Notes under the pieces: model-generated
What the model saw: the letters and a program-made list of their open reading frames with translations, nothing else
Databases searched by the model: none
Told to the model about the DNA's origin: nothing
Part shown: positions 1-6,241 of the stretch, piece after piece
Layout of the letters: every line of letters begins with the position of its first letter
Position numbering within the stretch: the first letter of the stretch is position 1
Translations under genes and position numbers: made by a program
From: a bacterium UBP12_UBA5184
Lineage (GTDB): Bacteria; Vulcanimicrobiota; Vulcanimicrobiia; Vulcanimicrobiales; Vulcanimicrobiaceae
DNA length: 6,241 nt
Direction: 5' to 3'
Assembly: GCA_002413145.1 (NCBI GenBank)
Contig: DHWK01000080.1
Span: 1 to 6,241, forward strand

Positions 1-3000
1 CAGGGATGAGAGGCGCCACATAGTGGCGCCCGATCGACAACGCGCAATCGCTCTCGATAAGTGACGAGTCGACGGGAAAAGCAGCGTCGATTGAGTGCAG
101 CGGAAGGTTGATGGGCGTTACGAGAACGTCTCGAGGCGGAACGACTAAGTGCGGAATGACCAACGCTTTATGCGAGCGATCGCGAAGCGCGATTCCGCGT
201 AGAATCAAAGGCGTCGTACCGTAATTTGGGATGATGAGAAAGCCGCTACCCGGATGTCCGAACAGGGTAGCAAACGAAGCGCCCGGCGCGAAATCGACGG
301 AGCGCGCCGAATGCGCCCTCCGCAAAGCTTCATCGAGGGCAGCCCGATCGAGGCGGCGCTGCAGCGCTACAACGAGGCCGCCGGCTTTAGTGTAGCGCTC
401 AAGGCGCTTGAGCGCCGTCGCGGCGAACTTCTGATGTGCCGCCGTGCTCGAATCCGGCGGCAGAAAAAGGACCGGCAATTCGTCGAGCTGCCTATCGGGA
501 ACGAAGCGCAAATCGACCAAGCGACACGTAACTGAGGCACTGCGGCAAATCCCCAGCATCTCGGCCGCCGATTTTTCGATCGATGCCGCCTGATCGGAAG
601 AGAGAGAATTCGGATCAAACGCGCTGATAAGGTATGCAATTCCCGCGTCCCAACGAGGCTGTGCGGCGGCGAGTGAAGGGCCGAAAGACTTCACGAAGCT
701 GCCTATCCGAGAGGTTGGGTCGTAGCGGGGGTTTTGCCCGTTTTGGAAAGTCAGAGCGGCGTCCCAGGCGTAGAACCAGTTCGCAAAGGGTGCTTCCCAG
801 CCGGCCGGATAGAGCGTATCTTGAGCCGGAAAGTTCACGATCCCACGGACGCCCATGCCGAGCAAGGTCGTCATCGCCAACAGCGTGTTCGAGGGATCGG
901 CCGGGCGCGGACGGATGTCGTCGGGGCCGAGGAGCCAGCCCGCCTGGAACTCGCTATACATCAGCGGCTGATGGGGGCGTGTCTGCAGCAGCCCCGTCGA
1001 GAACTCGAGTTGCGCGCGATCGTGCTCGCCGATCGAATAGGCGTCGCTCTGATACCAGTTGCCCATCGCCCAGACCGGCGACGACGCCGTCACCTTCATC
1101 TGATAGGTGTTGATGAAGACCGGTTCGAGCGGGCCCGTCACCGACTGGACGACCGACTTCAAATGATTCAGATAGGCCGTCAGGTGCGGCGCCGGCCAAG
1201 TCTGGTTGTCGAGGTAAGCGCCTTGGTCGTCGTCGAGCTGGACGGCGAGCACGAGATCCGCGTACGGCCGAAATTCTTCGAGGGCGCGCCGAATCCAGCG
1301 CGCCGAATAGCGCATGTGGGTCGAGTTGCGCATCCACTCCGCGGCCGCATCGTCCGAATGCGCGTTTTGCAACGTCGCCGTCGGCGGGTAGCGCCCTTCG
1401 AGCAGGTCGTGCAGCGGCATGCCGTACTCCGGGCGCGAGAGCAGCCAAGCCGGGTAGCCGCCGTTGCGCCATTCGTTGCGGATCACCGGCCCGGGCCGGA
1501 GGATGAGTTTGAACCCGTTTTCGCGCGCGAGTTTCAAGAGTTCGCGGAGATCTCGACGCGGGCTCGTGCGACCGTCGAAATCAAAGTCACCGTCCTTGAG
1601 TTCGTGCCAATTCCAAATAACGTAGAGGTCCAGGGTGTTGATTCCGAGGGACTTGAGCGCCCTCATCGAGCGCGCCCATTCGGTTCGCGGCAAGCGTTCG
1701 TAGAAAAACGCGGCGCCGTAGACAAAGAACGGTTTGCCGTCGACCTCAAAGATCGGAAAACCGTCGCGCTCGACGATCGCAGCGTGCGTGAAGGTCGGCG
1801 CGGACGCCGTCTGGGGCGTTGCCGCCGGCGACGGTGAAACCCCCAGGCCGCCGACGAAGAACAAGACCAGCAGCGGGGTCGCGAGCGCGAACGGCCACTG
1901 CCCTTTGTGTCGGGCAAAGATCAAGTAGACGATCGTGCCGAGCAGTAAGGTCAGGAGACCGTATCCGATCGCGAGCAGCCCCGACGACCAAAAGATCCAG
2001 ATCCACGCTGCGGCGGCCGCGATCAGCGGAAGTGGGAAGAGCCACATGCGGTAGGGCGCGCGTTCGCCGCGAGCTCGTAGCGCGACGAGCGCCGCGACTT
2101 GGCCCAAGTTTTGAATTAGGATGATCGCGGTGGTGAGCCAAGCGATCACTTGTTCTAGCGGGAGGAAGCAAAACGGGATCGCGAGCAGCCCCGTGACCAG
2201 CAGCGAGACGTGCGGAAAATGGTCGCGTTCGTGGAGAATCCCAAAGGGCCGCAAGAAGACCCCGTCGCGAGCGGCCGCATACGGGATCCGAGAAAATCCG
2301 AGCAGATTGCCGAACGTCGAGGCAAAAGCCGTCACTAGGATAGCAACCGTCGCCGCCCGCGCAGCCCACACGCCCCAGCCGATCTCGATGACGTTCGAAG
2401 CGACGTAGCCGGCCGCGGCTGGAGGCGTTCCATCCGGGGTCGCCGCGACGAGCGTCGTCCAAGGGACGGCGCCGAGCACGCCGATCTGCAACAAGATGTA
2501 AAGGCCGGCGACGATCGCCAGCGACGACACGATCGCAAGCGGCAGGTTCCGGCGCGGTTCGCGGACTTCGTCGCCGACGAAACACACTTGGCCATAGCCG
2601 TAATAGTCGTAGAGGGTGATGACGAGGGCCGGCCCTAAGCCCGCGAAGAACGCGCTCGCCGCGGAGATGTGGGAATCGAGCGCGACGGCTTGCACCGGCG
2701 AGAAGTGCGAACCGGACGCCAGGATGACGGCGAGCACCGTCGCAACCGCGACGATCCCGAAGACGATGCTCGTCTTTGCGACGTTGCCGATCGGTCGATA
2801 CAAGAGGACGACCGTAACGATGGCGACGGCGGCGGCGACGACGCCTTGCGGTAGCGGCGCGCTCAGCCCGGGCCACAGATACGCGGCATAATGCGCGAAG
2901 CCGATGTAGCCGCTCGCAAGCAAGAGCGGCGTCGAGAGCACCGTCTGCCAGGTGAACAAGAACGCGAGCATGCGCCCCAGCCCTTCGCGCCCGAACGCCT

Positions 3001-3226
3001 CCCGCAAGAAGACGTACGTCCCCCCGGAACCCGGATAGCGCGAACCGAGTTCGGCCCAGATCAGACCGTCGCAGAGCGCCACCAGCGCTCCGACGATCCA
3101 GGCGGCGAGCGCGAGGCTGCCGTGCAGGTGGTTCAACACCAGCGGAATCGTGATCAGCGGCCCGATCCCGATCATGGTGATGACGTTGAGCGCGATCGCG
3201 CCACGCAGTCCGATCCCGCGAATCAT
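1..3226 (-). CDS. APC-family permease fused to a GH35-like beta-galactosidase domain (3' end beyond window)
   Basis: One open frame of at least 1075 codons has no stop between the ATG at 3226 and base 1. Residues ~8-436 form an APC (LeuT-fold) amino-acid permease. The broken first helix carries IGIGP (19-23), the TM2-TM3 loop carries ELGSRYPGSGGTY (59-71), and hydrophobic helices continue to GTIVYLIF. A basic tail RHKGQ (439-443) follows, then an extra hydrophobic span (446-463) and a Ser/Pro/Ala linker. From ~485 a GH35 TIM-barrel fold begins: VDGKPFF (495-501), YVIWNWHE (535-542), RPGPVIRNEW (577-586), VQLDDDQG (662-669) and the nucleophile motif PLMYSEF with Glu759. Beyond ~830 lies a part with a Rossmann-like look, then beta-rich sequence. 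The ATG at 3226 has AAGGG nine bases upstream; the frame is open further up and GTG 3262 is a weaker alternative. The permease would import an amino acid or similar solute. The hydrolase should face outward. Both substrates are unknown. Confidence 0.85.
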   Translation of the reverse strand, partial: MIRGIGLRGAIALNVITMIGIGPLITIPLVLNHLHGSLALAAWIVGALVALCDGLIWAELGSRYPGSGGTYVFLREAFGREGLGRMLAFLFTWQTVLSTPLLLASGYIGFAHYAAYLWPGLSAPLPQGVVAAAVAIVTVVLLYRPIGNVAKTSIVFGIVAVATVLAVILASGSHFSPVQAVALDSHISAASAFFAGLGPALVITLYDYYGYGQVCFVGDEVREPRRNLPLAIVSSLAIVAGLYILLQIGVLGAVPWTTLVAATPDGTPPAAAGYVASNVIEIGWGVWAARAATVAILVTAFASTFGNLLGFSRIPYAAARDGVFLRPFGILHERDHFPHVSLLVTGLLAIPFCFLPLEQVIAWLTTAIILIQNLGQVAALVALRARGERAPYRMWLFPLPLIAAAAAWIWIFWSSGLLAIGYGLLTLLLGTIVYLIFARHKGQWPFALATPLLVLFFVGGLGVSPSPAATPQTASAPTFTHAAIVERDGFPIFEVDGKPFFVYGAAFFYERLPRTEWARSMRALKSLGINTLDLYVIWNWHELKDGDFDFDGRTSPRRDLRELLKLARENGFKLILRPGPVIRNEWRNGGYPAWLLSRPEYGMPLHDLLEGRYPPTATLQNAHSDDAAAEWMRNSTHMRYSARWIRRALEEFRPYADLVLAVQLDDDQGAYLDNQTWPAPHLTAYLNHLKSVVQSVTGPLEPVFINTYQMKVTASSPVWAMGNWYQSDAYSIGEHDRAQLEFSTGLLQTRPHQPLMYSEFQAGWLLGPDDIRPRPADPSNTLLAMTTLLGMGVRGIVNFPAQDTLYPAGWEAPFANWFYAWDAALTFQNGQNPRYDPTSRIGSFVKSFGPSLAAAQPRWDAGIAYLISAFDPNSLSSDQAASIEKSAAEMLGICRSASVTCRLVDLRFVPDRQLDELPVLFLPPDSSTAAHQKFAATALKRLERYTKAGGLVVALQRRLDRAALDEALRRAHSARSVDFAPGASFATLFGHPGSGFLIIPNYGTTPLILRGIALRDRSHKALVIPHLVVPPRDVLVTPINLPLHSIDAAFPVDSSLIESDCALSIGRHYVAPLIP
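1814..1912 (-). other. Permease-hydrolase junction: basic tail, 13th hydrophobic span, Ser/Pro/Ala linker
   Basis: Read on the minus strand, this stretch encodes residues 439-471 of the fusion. RHKGQWP is followed by about 18 hydrophobic residues (446-463, including PLLVLFFVGGLG), then SPSPAATP. If the permease has the usual 12 spans with both ends in the cytoplasm, the basic tail obeys the positive-inside rule. The added span would then carry the chain outward, placing the GH35 module outside the cytoplasmic membrane. The same residues also look like a signal peptide, so the segment may descend from the secretion signal of a once separate hydrolase. A TTG at 1924 (codon 435) is the only plausible independent start I see. 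The ending W-P-F after a basic stretch resembles the tail of stand-alone APC permeases as I remember them; this was not checked. Confidence 0.7.
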
Positions 3227-3278
3227 CTCGGGGCGCCCTTGCGAACAGGAGAGACGCGGCACCTCCCCGAGTTGAGCG
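3227..3278. other. Divergent intergenic spacer between permease fusion and esterase
   Basis: These 52 bases separate two genes that start in opposite directions, so promoters for both should lie here or inside the opposite gene's 5' end. I looked for -35/-10 pairs on both strands and found no convincing match; TTGCGA at 3239-3244 and minus-strand TTGCCA at 3288-3283 lack a matching -10. The only translation signal is a minus-strand AAGGG (3240-3236), nine bases before the permease ATG. A minus-strand GGGGAGG (3268-3262) looks like a ribosome site, but no start codon sits at the right distance after it. Confidence 0.4.
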
Positions 3279-4319
3279 ATGATGGCAACTTCAGAATTCG
3301 GGCGCCTTCTGCGCCTCCACGGCGATCTCCACATCGACTTCGTCGATTCAGCGGCGCTACGCGGCAACGCCCTCGGCGATCCGTCGGAGCGTCCGATCGC
3401 AGTCTACACTCCGCCCGGATACGATCCCCAAGGCTCGCGGCGCTATCCGGTGCTCTACGTGTTGCATGGCTACACCGGCGATGTCGCGGCGCTGATCGCC
3501 GGCCGTCCGTGGGAGACGAACGTCGTCCAGTGGGTCGACCGCGTGATCGTCGAAGGGAAGATGCCGCCGGCGTTGCTCGCAATCGTCGACGGCTTCACCC
3601 GTTTGGGCGGTTCGCAGTACATGGATTCCGCACAAAACGGCGACTATGCGACCTATACGGTGCGCGACGTGATCGGAGCCGTCGACGCCAAATATCGTAC
3701 CATCGCGAAGGAAGGCGGGCGAGGCGTCCTCGGCAAGTCGTCGGGCGGCTACGGCTCCTTGCACCTCAGCATGACCCGGCCCGGCGTCTTCGCGGCGATG
3801 GCTTCGCACAGCGGCGACACGAACTATCGGGGCTCGATGGTGCCCTCGTTCGCGAACGCTCAGCGCGAACTCGAAAAGCACGGCGGTTCGATCGAGGCGT
3901 TCGTGACGGCATTCGAGGGGAAGCACAAGCGTTCTCAACCGGAGTACTCGACGATCGAGATGATCGGATACGCGGCGGCCTACTCGCCGCGCTCGAGCGA
4001 AGCGTTCGCGATCGACCTTCCTTGGGACGAAAAGACCGGCGAGATTCGGGACGACGTCTTCGGGCGCTGGCTGGCGTGGGATCCCTGCGAGATGTGCTTG
4101 TCCAAGAGGGCGGAGCTGGCGCGACTGCGTTTGCGCTACGTCGATTGCGGCCGAAAGGATGAGTACGCGCTCGACATCGGGGCACGCATCCTCGTGCAAC
4201 GCATGCGTGACATGGGATTGGAGGTGCGGCACGAAGAGTTCGACGACGACCACCGCAACGTCGGCTACCGCTACGCGGTCTCACTCCCGGCGCTCGCGGA
4301 GGTTCTCGACAAGGGATGA
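3279..4319 (+). CDS. Esterase D / enterochelin-esterase-like alpha/beta hydrolase
   Basis: This 346-residue protein matches the PF00756-type esterase fold (esterase D, feruloyl esterase and enterochelin esterase relatives). Visible elements in order are the strand and loop IAVYTPPGYD (40-49), YPVLYVLHGYTG (56-67) with the oxyanion-region His-Gly, the nucleophile elbow GKSSGG (152-157) with Ser154, a candidate acid Asp294 in CGRKDE, and a candidate base His325 in DDDHRN. It lacks a signal peptide, so it probably acts in the cytoplasm on a carboxylic or thio-ester; the substrate cannot be read from the sequence. An in-frame TGA at 3273-3275 forces the start to ATG 3279 or the adjacent ATG 3282. 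No strong Shine-Dalgarno is seen. Residues 186-260 form a long cap-like insertion. A CxxC pair (Cys270, Cys273) and Cys290 lie close to the acid loop. Its stop overlaps the next gene's ATG. Confidence 0.85.
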   Translation: MMATSEFGRLLRLHGDLHIDFVDSAALRGNALGDPSERPIAVYTPPGYDPQGSRRYPVLYVLHGYTGDVAALIAGRPWETNVVQWVDRVIVEGKMPPALLAIVDGFTRLGGSQYMDSAQNGDYATYTVRDVIGAVDAKYRTIAKEGGRGVLGKSSGGYGSLHLSMTRPGVFAAMASHSGDTNYRGSMVPSFANAQRELEKHGGSIEAFVTAFEGKHKRSQPEYSTIEMIGYAAAYSPRSSEAFAIDLPWDEKTGEIRDDVFGRWLAWDPCEMCLSKRAELARLRLRYVDCGRKDEYALDIGARILVQRMRDMGLEVRHEEFDDDHRNVGYRYAVSLPALAEVLDKG

Positions 4320-4876
4320 TTTTGAGAAAGACTTGGCTCGTCGCCCTGAGCGCGGCGTTGTTGCTCCTCGGCGCGAACGCAGCCCTCGCGGCCGACGATC
4401 CGCTCGATTACAGCGATCCGGGGATGCACTTCCGGCCGCCCGACGGCTGGGAGCGCGTCCCCATGCAAGACGTTGGATCCGGAGAGGAGGGCAAGGGGCC
4501 GCCCCGCGCGATCTACGTTCTCAAGAAGAATAAGTCCGATCAGCGCGTCATCAGCATCACGATCGAACCCTTCCAAGGGACGCTTGACGGTTTCGCTCGG
4601 AACCACGCCGGCGAACTGCGTCAGCAAGGCGACTCGACCTTCATCGAAAAGCAGGAGAAGACGACGCTCTCCAACGGCATGCCCGCGATTTGGATGAAGG
4701 TCAATCAAGGCGCAAAGGTTGGCCAGTTCTTCCGGCGTTACGAATTCGTCGTCATCGACCTCAGCCGCGGCATCGTCGTCTCCTACGCCGGCCGCGTCGG
4801 CGACTTCGACGAGAAGGAAGCGAAAACGGCACTAGCGTCGCTCTACGTCGTGGTCTATCCGCGAGGGCGCCCTTAG
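4316..4876 (+). CDS. Small exported protein, PsbP/DUF1795-like, function unknown
   Basis: The 186-residue product starts with a clear Sec signal peptide: basic MILRK, a hydrophobic core (residues 7-19), and an A-L-A site predicting cleavage after residue 25. The mature part opens with a GMHFRPPDGWERVP pattern, which resembles the start of PsbP-like and DUF1795-like domains (roughly 'hydrophobic-P-x-G-W'). It then alternates short beta-like strands (ISITIEPF, YEFVVIDL, GIVVSYAGRV) and ends in a likely helix plus strand. There are no cysteines, so it is not a lipoprotein, and there is no catalytic motif. The family guess comes from sequence feel only. The ATG overlaps the esterase stop as ATGA, so the two genes are very probably co-transcribed and translationally coupled. 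GGAGG at 4298-4302 and AAGGG at 4311-4315 are possible but poorly spaced ribosome sites. Confidence 0.75.
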   Translation: MILRKTWLVALSAALLLLGANAALAADDPLDYSDPGMHFRPPDGWERVPMQDVGSGEEGKGPPRAIYVLKKNKSDQRVISITIEPFQGTLDGFARNHAGELRQQGDSTFIEKQEKTTLSNGMPAIWMKVNQGAKVGQFFRRYEFVVIDLSRGIVVSYAGRVGDFDEKEAKTALASLYVVVYPRGRP

Positions 4877-4877
4877 C

Positions 4878-6020
4878 CTAGCGGCTGCCGTCGAGGGCTG
4901 CGCGCAGATCCGCGACGAGGTCGTCGGCATCTTCGATACCGACCGAGAGCCGCAGCAACGAATCGGTAACCCCGCGCCGCTCGCGGTCTTCCTTCGGAAT
5001 CGAACCGTGCGTCATCCGCGCTGGGTGACAAACGAGCGACTCGACGCCACCCAGGCTCTCCGCCAAACTGAAAAGTTTCGTACGCTTTGCAATCTCGAAG
5101 ACACGTGACTCGGGTCCGCGCGGAAGGAAAGAGACCATGCCCCCGAAGCCGCGCATCTGGCGCTTGGCGAGTTCGTGCTGCGGGTGCGCCGCGAGGCCGG
5201 GATAGTAGACGGCCGCGACGTCGTCGCGCGAGGCCAAAAACTCGGCGATCGCCTGCGCGTTGCGAGCGTGTTCGCGCATACGGAGCGCGAGGGTCTTGAG
5301 GCCGCGCATGACCAGCCAGGCGTCGAGCGGCCCGGGGACGCCGCCGACGGCATTCTGATGGAACTTGATCCTCTCGGCGACGGATGCGTCGTCGGTGACG
5401 ACGGCTCCGCCGACGACGTCGCTGTGGCCGCCGAGATACTTCGTCGTCGAGTACACCGAGAGATCGGCGCCGAGCGCGAGCGGCGACTGGAAGTAGGACG
5501 TCGCGAACGTATTGTCGACGGCCAACAGCTGCCCCGGTTGCTTGAGCGCCGCGACGGCCGCGACGTCGATCAGCTTCAATAACGGGTTGGAGGGCGTCTC
5601 GACCCACAGCAGTTTGGTTTCCGGCTTGAGCGCGGCACGGACGTTTTCGGCGTCGGTCATGTCGACGTACGAAAAGGTGACGTTATAGCGTTCGAGCACC
5701 TTGGAGAAGAGACGATACGTCCCGCCGTACAGATCGTCGCCGACGACCACGTGCTCGCCGGCGGAGACGAGGTTGAGCACCGCCGCCGTCGCCGCCATCC
5801 CGCTCGCAAACGCGCTGCAGAAGCGCGCCTCTTCGAGCGAGGCGAGTTGTTTCTCGAGCGCCACCCGCGTCGGGTTGACCGTGCGACTGTAATCAAAGCC
5901 CTTGTGCTCGCCGATCGCGGTTTGCGTATAGGTCGAGGTCTGGTAAATCGGAACGATGGTCGCGCCGGTCGCCGGATCGGCTTCCTGCCCGACGTGGATC
6001 GCGCGGGTCGAGAATTTCAC
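4878..6020 (-). CDS. PLP-dependent transsulfuration enzyme: cystathionine gamma-lyase or gamma-synthase
   Basis: This complete 380-residue Cys/Met-metabolism PLP enzyme (MetB/MetC/CGL family) has the usual length. Family landmarks are YSRTVNPTR (44-52, phosphate contacts from the partner subunit), ASGMAA (72-77), the stacking Tyr98 in DDLYGGTY, ETPSNP (141-146), Asp169 in VDNTFAT, the PLP-binding Lys194 in STTKYLGGHSD, SLGGVESL near 320, and the substrate-carboxylate Arg357 in LLRLSVGIED. It acts in the cytoplasm, normally as a tetramer. Sequence alone does not separate gamma-lyase (cystathionine to cysteine) from gamma-synthase. The upstream cystathionine-beta-synthase-like gene favours gamma-lyase, hence no symbol. 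The start is GTG 6020, overlapping the upstream TGA as GTGA; no better start exists before residue 75. No Shine-Dalgarno is obvious, which fits translational coupling. Confidence 0.93.
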   Translation of the reverse strand: MKFSTRAIHVGQEADPATGATIVPIYQTSTYTQTAIGEHKGFDYSRTVNPTRVALEKQLASLEEARFCSAFASGMAATAAVLNLVSAGEHVVVGDDLYGGTYRLFSKVLERYNVTFSYVDMTDAENVRAALKPETKLLWVETPSNPLLKLIDVAAVAALKQPGQLLAVDNTFATSYFQSPLALGADLSVYSTTKYLGGHSDVVGGAVVTDDASVAERIKFHQNAVGGVPGPLDAWLVMRGLKTLALRMREHARNAQAIAEFLASRDDVAAVYYPGLAAHPQHELAKRQMRGFGGMVSFLPRGPESRVFEIAKRTKLFSLAESLGGVESLVCHPARMTHGSIPKEDRERRGVTDSLLRLSVGIEDADDLVADLRAALDGSR

Positions 6021-6241
6021 GCCGTCGCCGTCGACAAGAACATGATGACGTCTTGGCGGGTCACGACCCCGACCGGGCGCTCGTTTTCGGTCACGAGGAT
6101 CGCGGCATTGGCCAGGGTGAGCAGTTTGTAGGCGCTGTCGATGTCGGCCGAGGTTTCGAGCGCCGGGAATGGGCGGCCCATCACGTCGCGAACGGCCTCG
6201 TGCAAGAGATCTTGCTGATCGAAGACCGCCTGCATCACCGC
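6017..6241 (-). CDS. C-terminal CBS domain of a probable cystathionine beta-synthase (5' end beyond window)
   Basis: Only the last 74 codons are present; the frame is open to the window edge. They encode one CBS (Bateman) repeat: VRDVMGRPFPALETSA, then a helix with ANAAILVTENERPVGVVTRQDVIMFL, the typical 'P-h-G-h-h-T-R-x-D-h' ending. This motif occurs in many CBS-domain proteins, including IMP dehydrogenase and transporters. The 4-base overlap with a downstream gamma-lyase/synthase gene makes a pyridoxal-phosphate cystathionine beta-synthase with a C-terminal CBS pair the best guess, an order I recall from actinobacteria and others. If so, it would condense serine and homocysteine to cystathionine, and the CBS pair would be regulatory or structural. 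The catalytic domain is not visible, so the enzyme identity is inferred from context. In-frame GTG (6238) and ATG (6235) codons are probably internal. Confidence 0.75.
   Translation of the reverse strand, partial: AVMQAVFDQQDLLHEAVRDVMGRPFPALETSADIDSAYKLLTLANAAILVTENERPVGVVTRQDVIMFLSTATA

Noticed and set aside
12..30. Perfect 8-base inverted repeat with a 3-base loop (GGCGCCAC / GTGGCGCC)
   Set aside because: It lies inside the GH35-domain coding frame with no T-tract and no gene end nearby, so there is no support for a terminator or operator role.
395..415. Perfect 9-base inverted repeat with a 3-base loop (GCGCTCAAG / CTTGAGCGC)
   Set aside because: It encodes ordinary residues (ALKRLER) inside the open frame; a chance palindrome is likely at this G+C.
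734..1837. Long plus-strand frame of 367 codons opposite the GH35 domain
   Set aside because: It is antisense to a frame with clear GH35 motifs, its product is rich in Arg/Val/Glu with no recognisable domain, and it results from high G+C on the opposite strand.
1746..2876. Minus-strand frame of 376 codons shifted by one base against the permease
   Set aside because: The product is Arg-rich and low in membrane segments; the neighbouring frame gives a clean APC permease, so this is a shadow.
3262..3268. GGGGAGG on the minus strand as a ribosome site for the permease
   Set aside because: It directly abuts GTG 3262 and is 35 bases from ATG 3226, so the spacing fits neither start.
2891..4162. 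Plus-strand frame of 423 codons across the permease start and the esterase
   Set aside because: It overlaps two genes with clear family motifs and yields an Arg-rich product without domains.
3357..4253. Minus-strand frame of 298 codons opposite the esterase
   Set aside because: The esterase frame shows a complete Ser-Asp-His set; the antisense product shows nothing recognisable.
4864..4873. AGGGCGCCCT palindrome at the end of the small exported-protein gene
   Set aside because: There is no loop and no T-tract, so it cannot be called a rho-independent terminator.

Overview
The window is GC-rich (hand counts of 60-base lines give roughly 52-67 % G+C) and densely coding, with 4-base gene overlaps and no RNA genes, CRISPR arrays or insertion sequences that I could see. 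Base composition and gene style suggest an uncultured soil or rock bacterium of the Eremiobacterota / Acidobacteriota / Dormibacterota kind. That placement is from general impression only and is weak.

Left half (1-3226, minus strand): one uninterrupted reading frame runs from an ATG at 3226 to the window edge, at least 1075 codons. I translated it line by line and found no stop. Its first ~440 residues are a complete LeuT-fold APC-family amino-acid permease. After a short basic cytoplasmic tail comes an extra hydrophobic segment, a Ser/Pro/Ala linker, and then a GH35-type beta-galactosidase-like glycoside hydrolase that is still open at base 1. A permease carrying its own extracytoplasmic glycosidase on a 13th membrane span is the most unusual thing here. 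The GH35 module keeps the nucleophile motif, but has Asp where the family acid/base Glu is expected.

Middle (3227-4876, plus strand): after a 52-base divergent spacer come two genes joined by an ATGA overlap. The first is an esterase-D / enterochelin-esterase-like alpha/beta hydrolase with a visible Ser-Asp-His triad. The second is a small protein with a signal peptide that resembles PsbP-like or DUF1795-like exported proteins and has no assigned function.

Right (4878-6241, minus strand): a PLP-dependent transsulfuration enzyme (cystathionine gamma-lyase or gamma-synthase) is preceded, with a GTGA overlap, by the C-terminal CBS domain of a gene that runs off the edge and is most likely cystathionine beta-synthase. 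Together they make a compact homocysteine-to-cysteine (reverse transsulfuration) operon. It converges on the small exported-protein gene with a single base between the two stop codons.

Functionally the window holds three units: a transport/glycan-hydrolysis fusion, a cytoplasmic esterase with an exported partner, and sulfur amino-acid metabolism. Nothing in the sequence links the three units beyond proximity.
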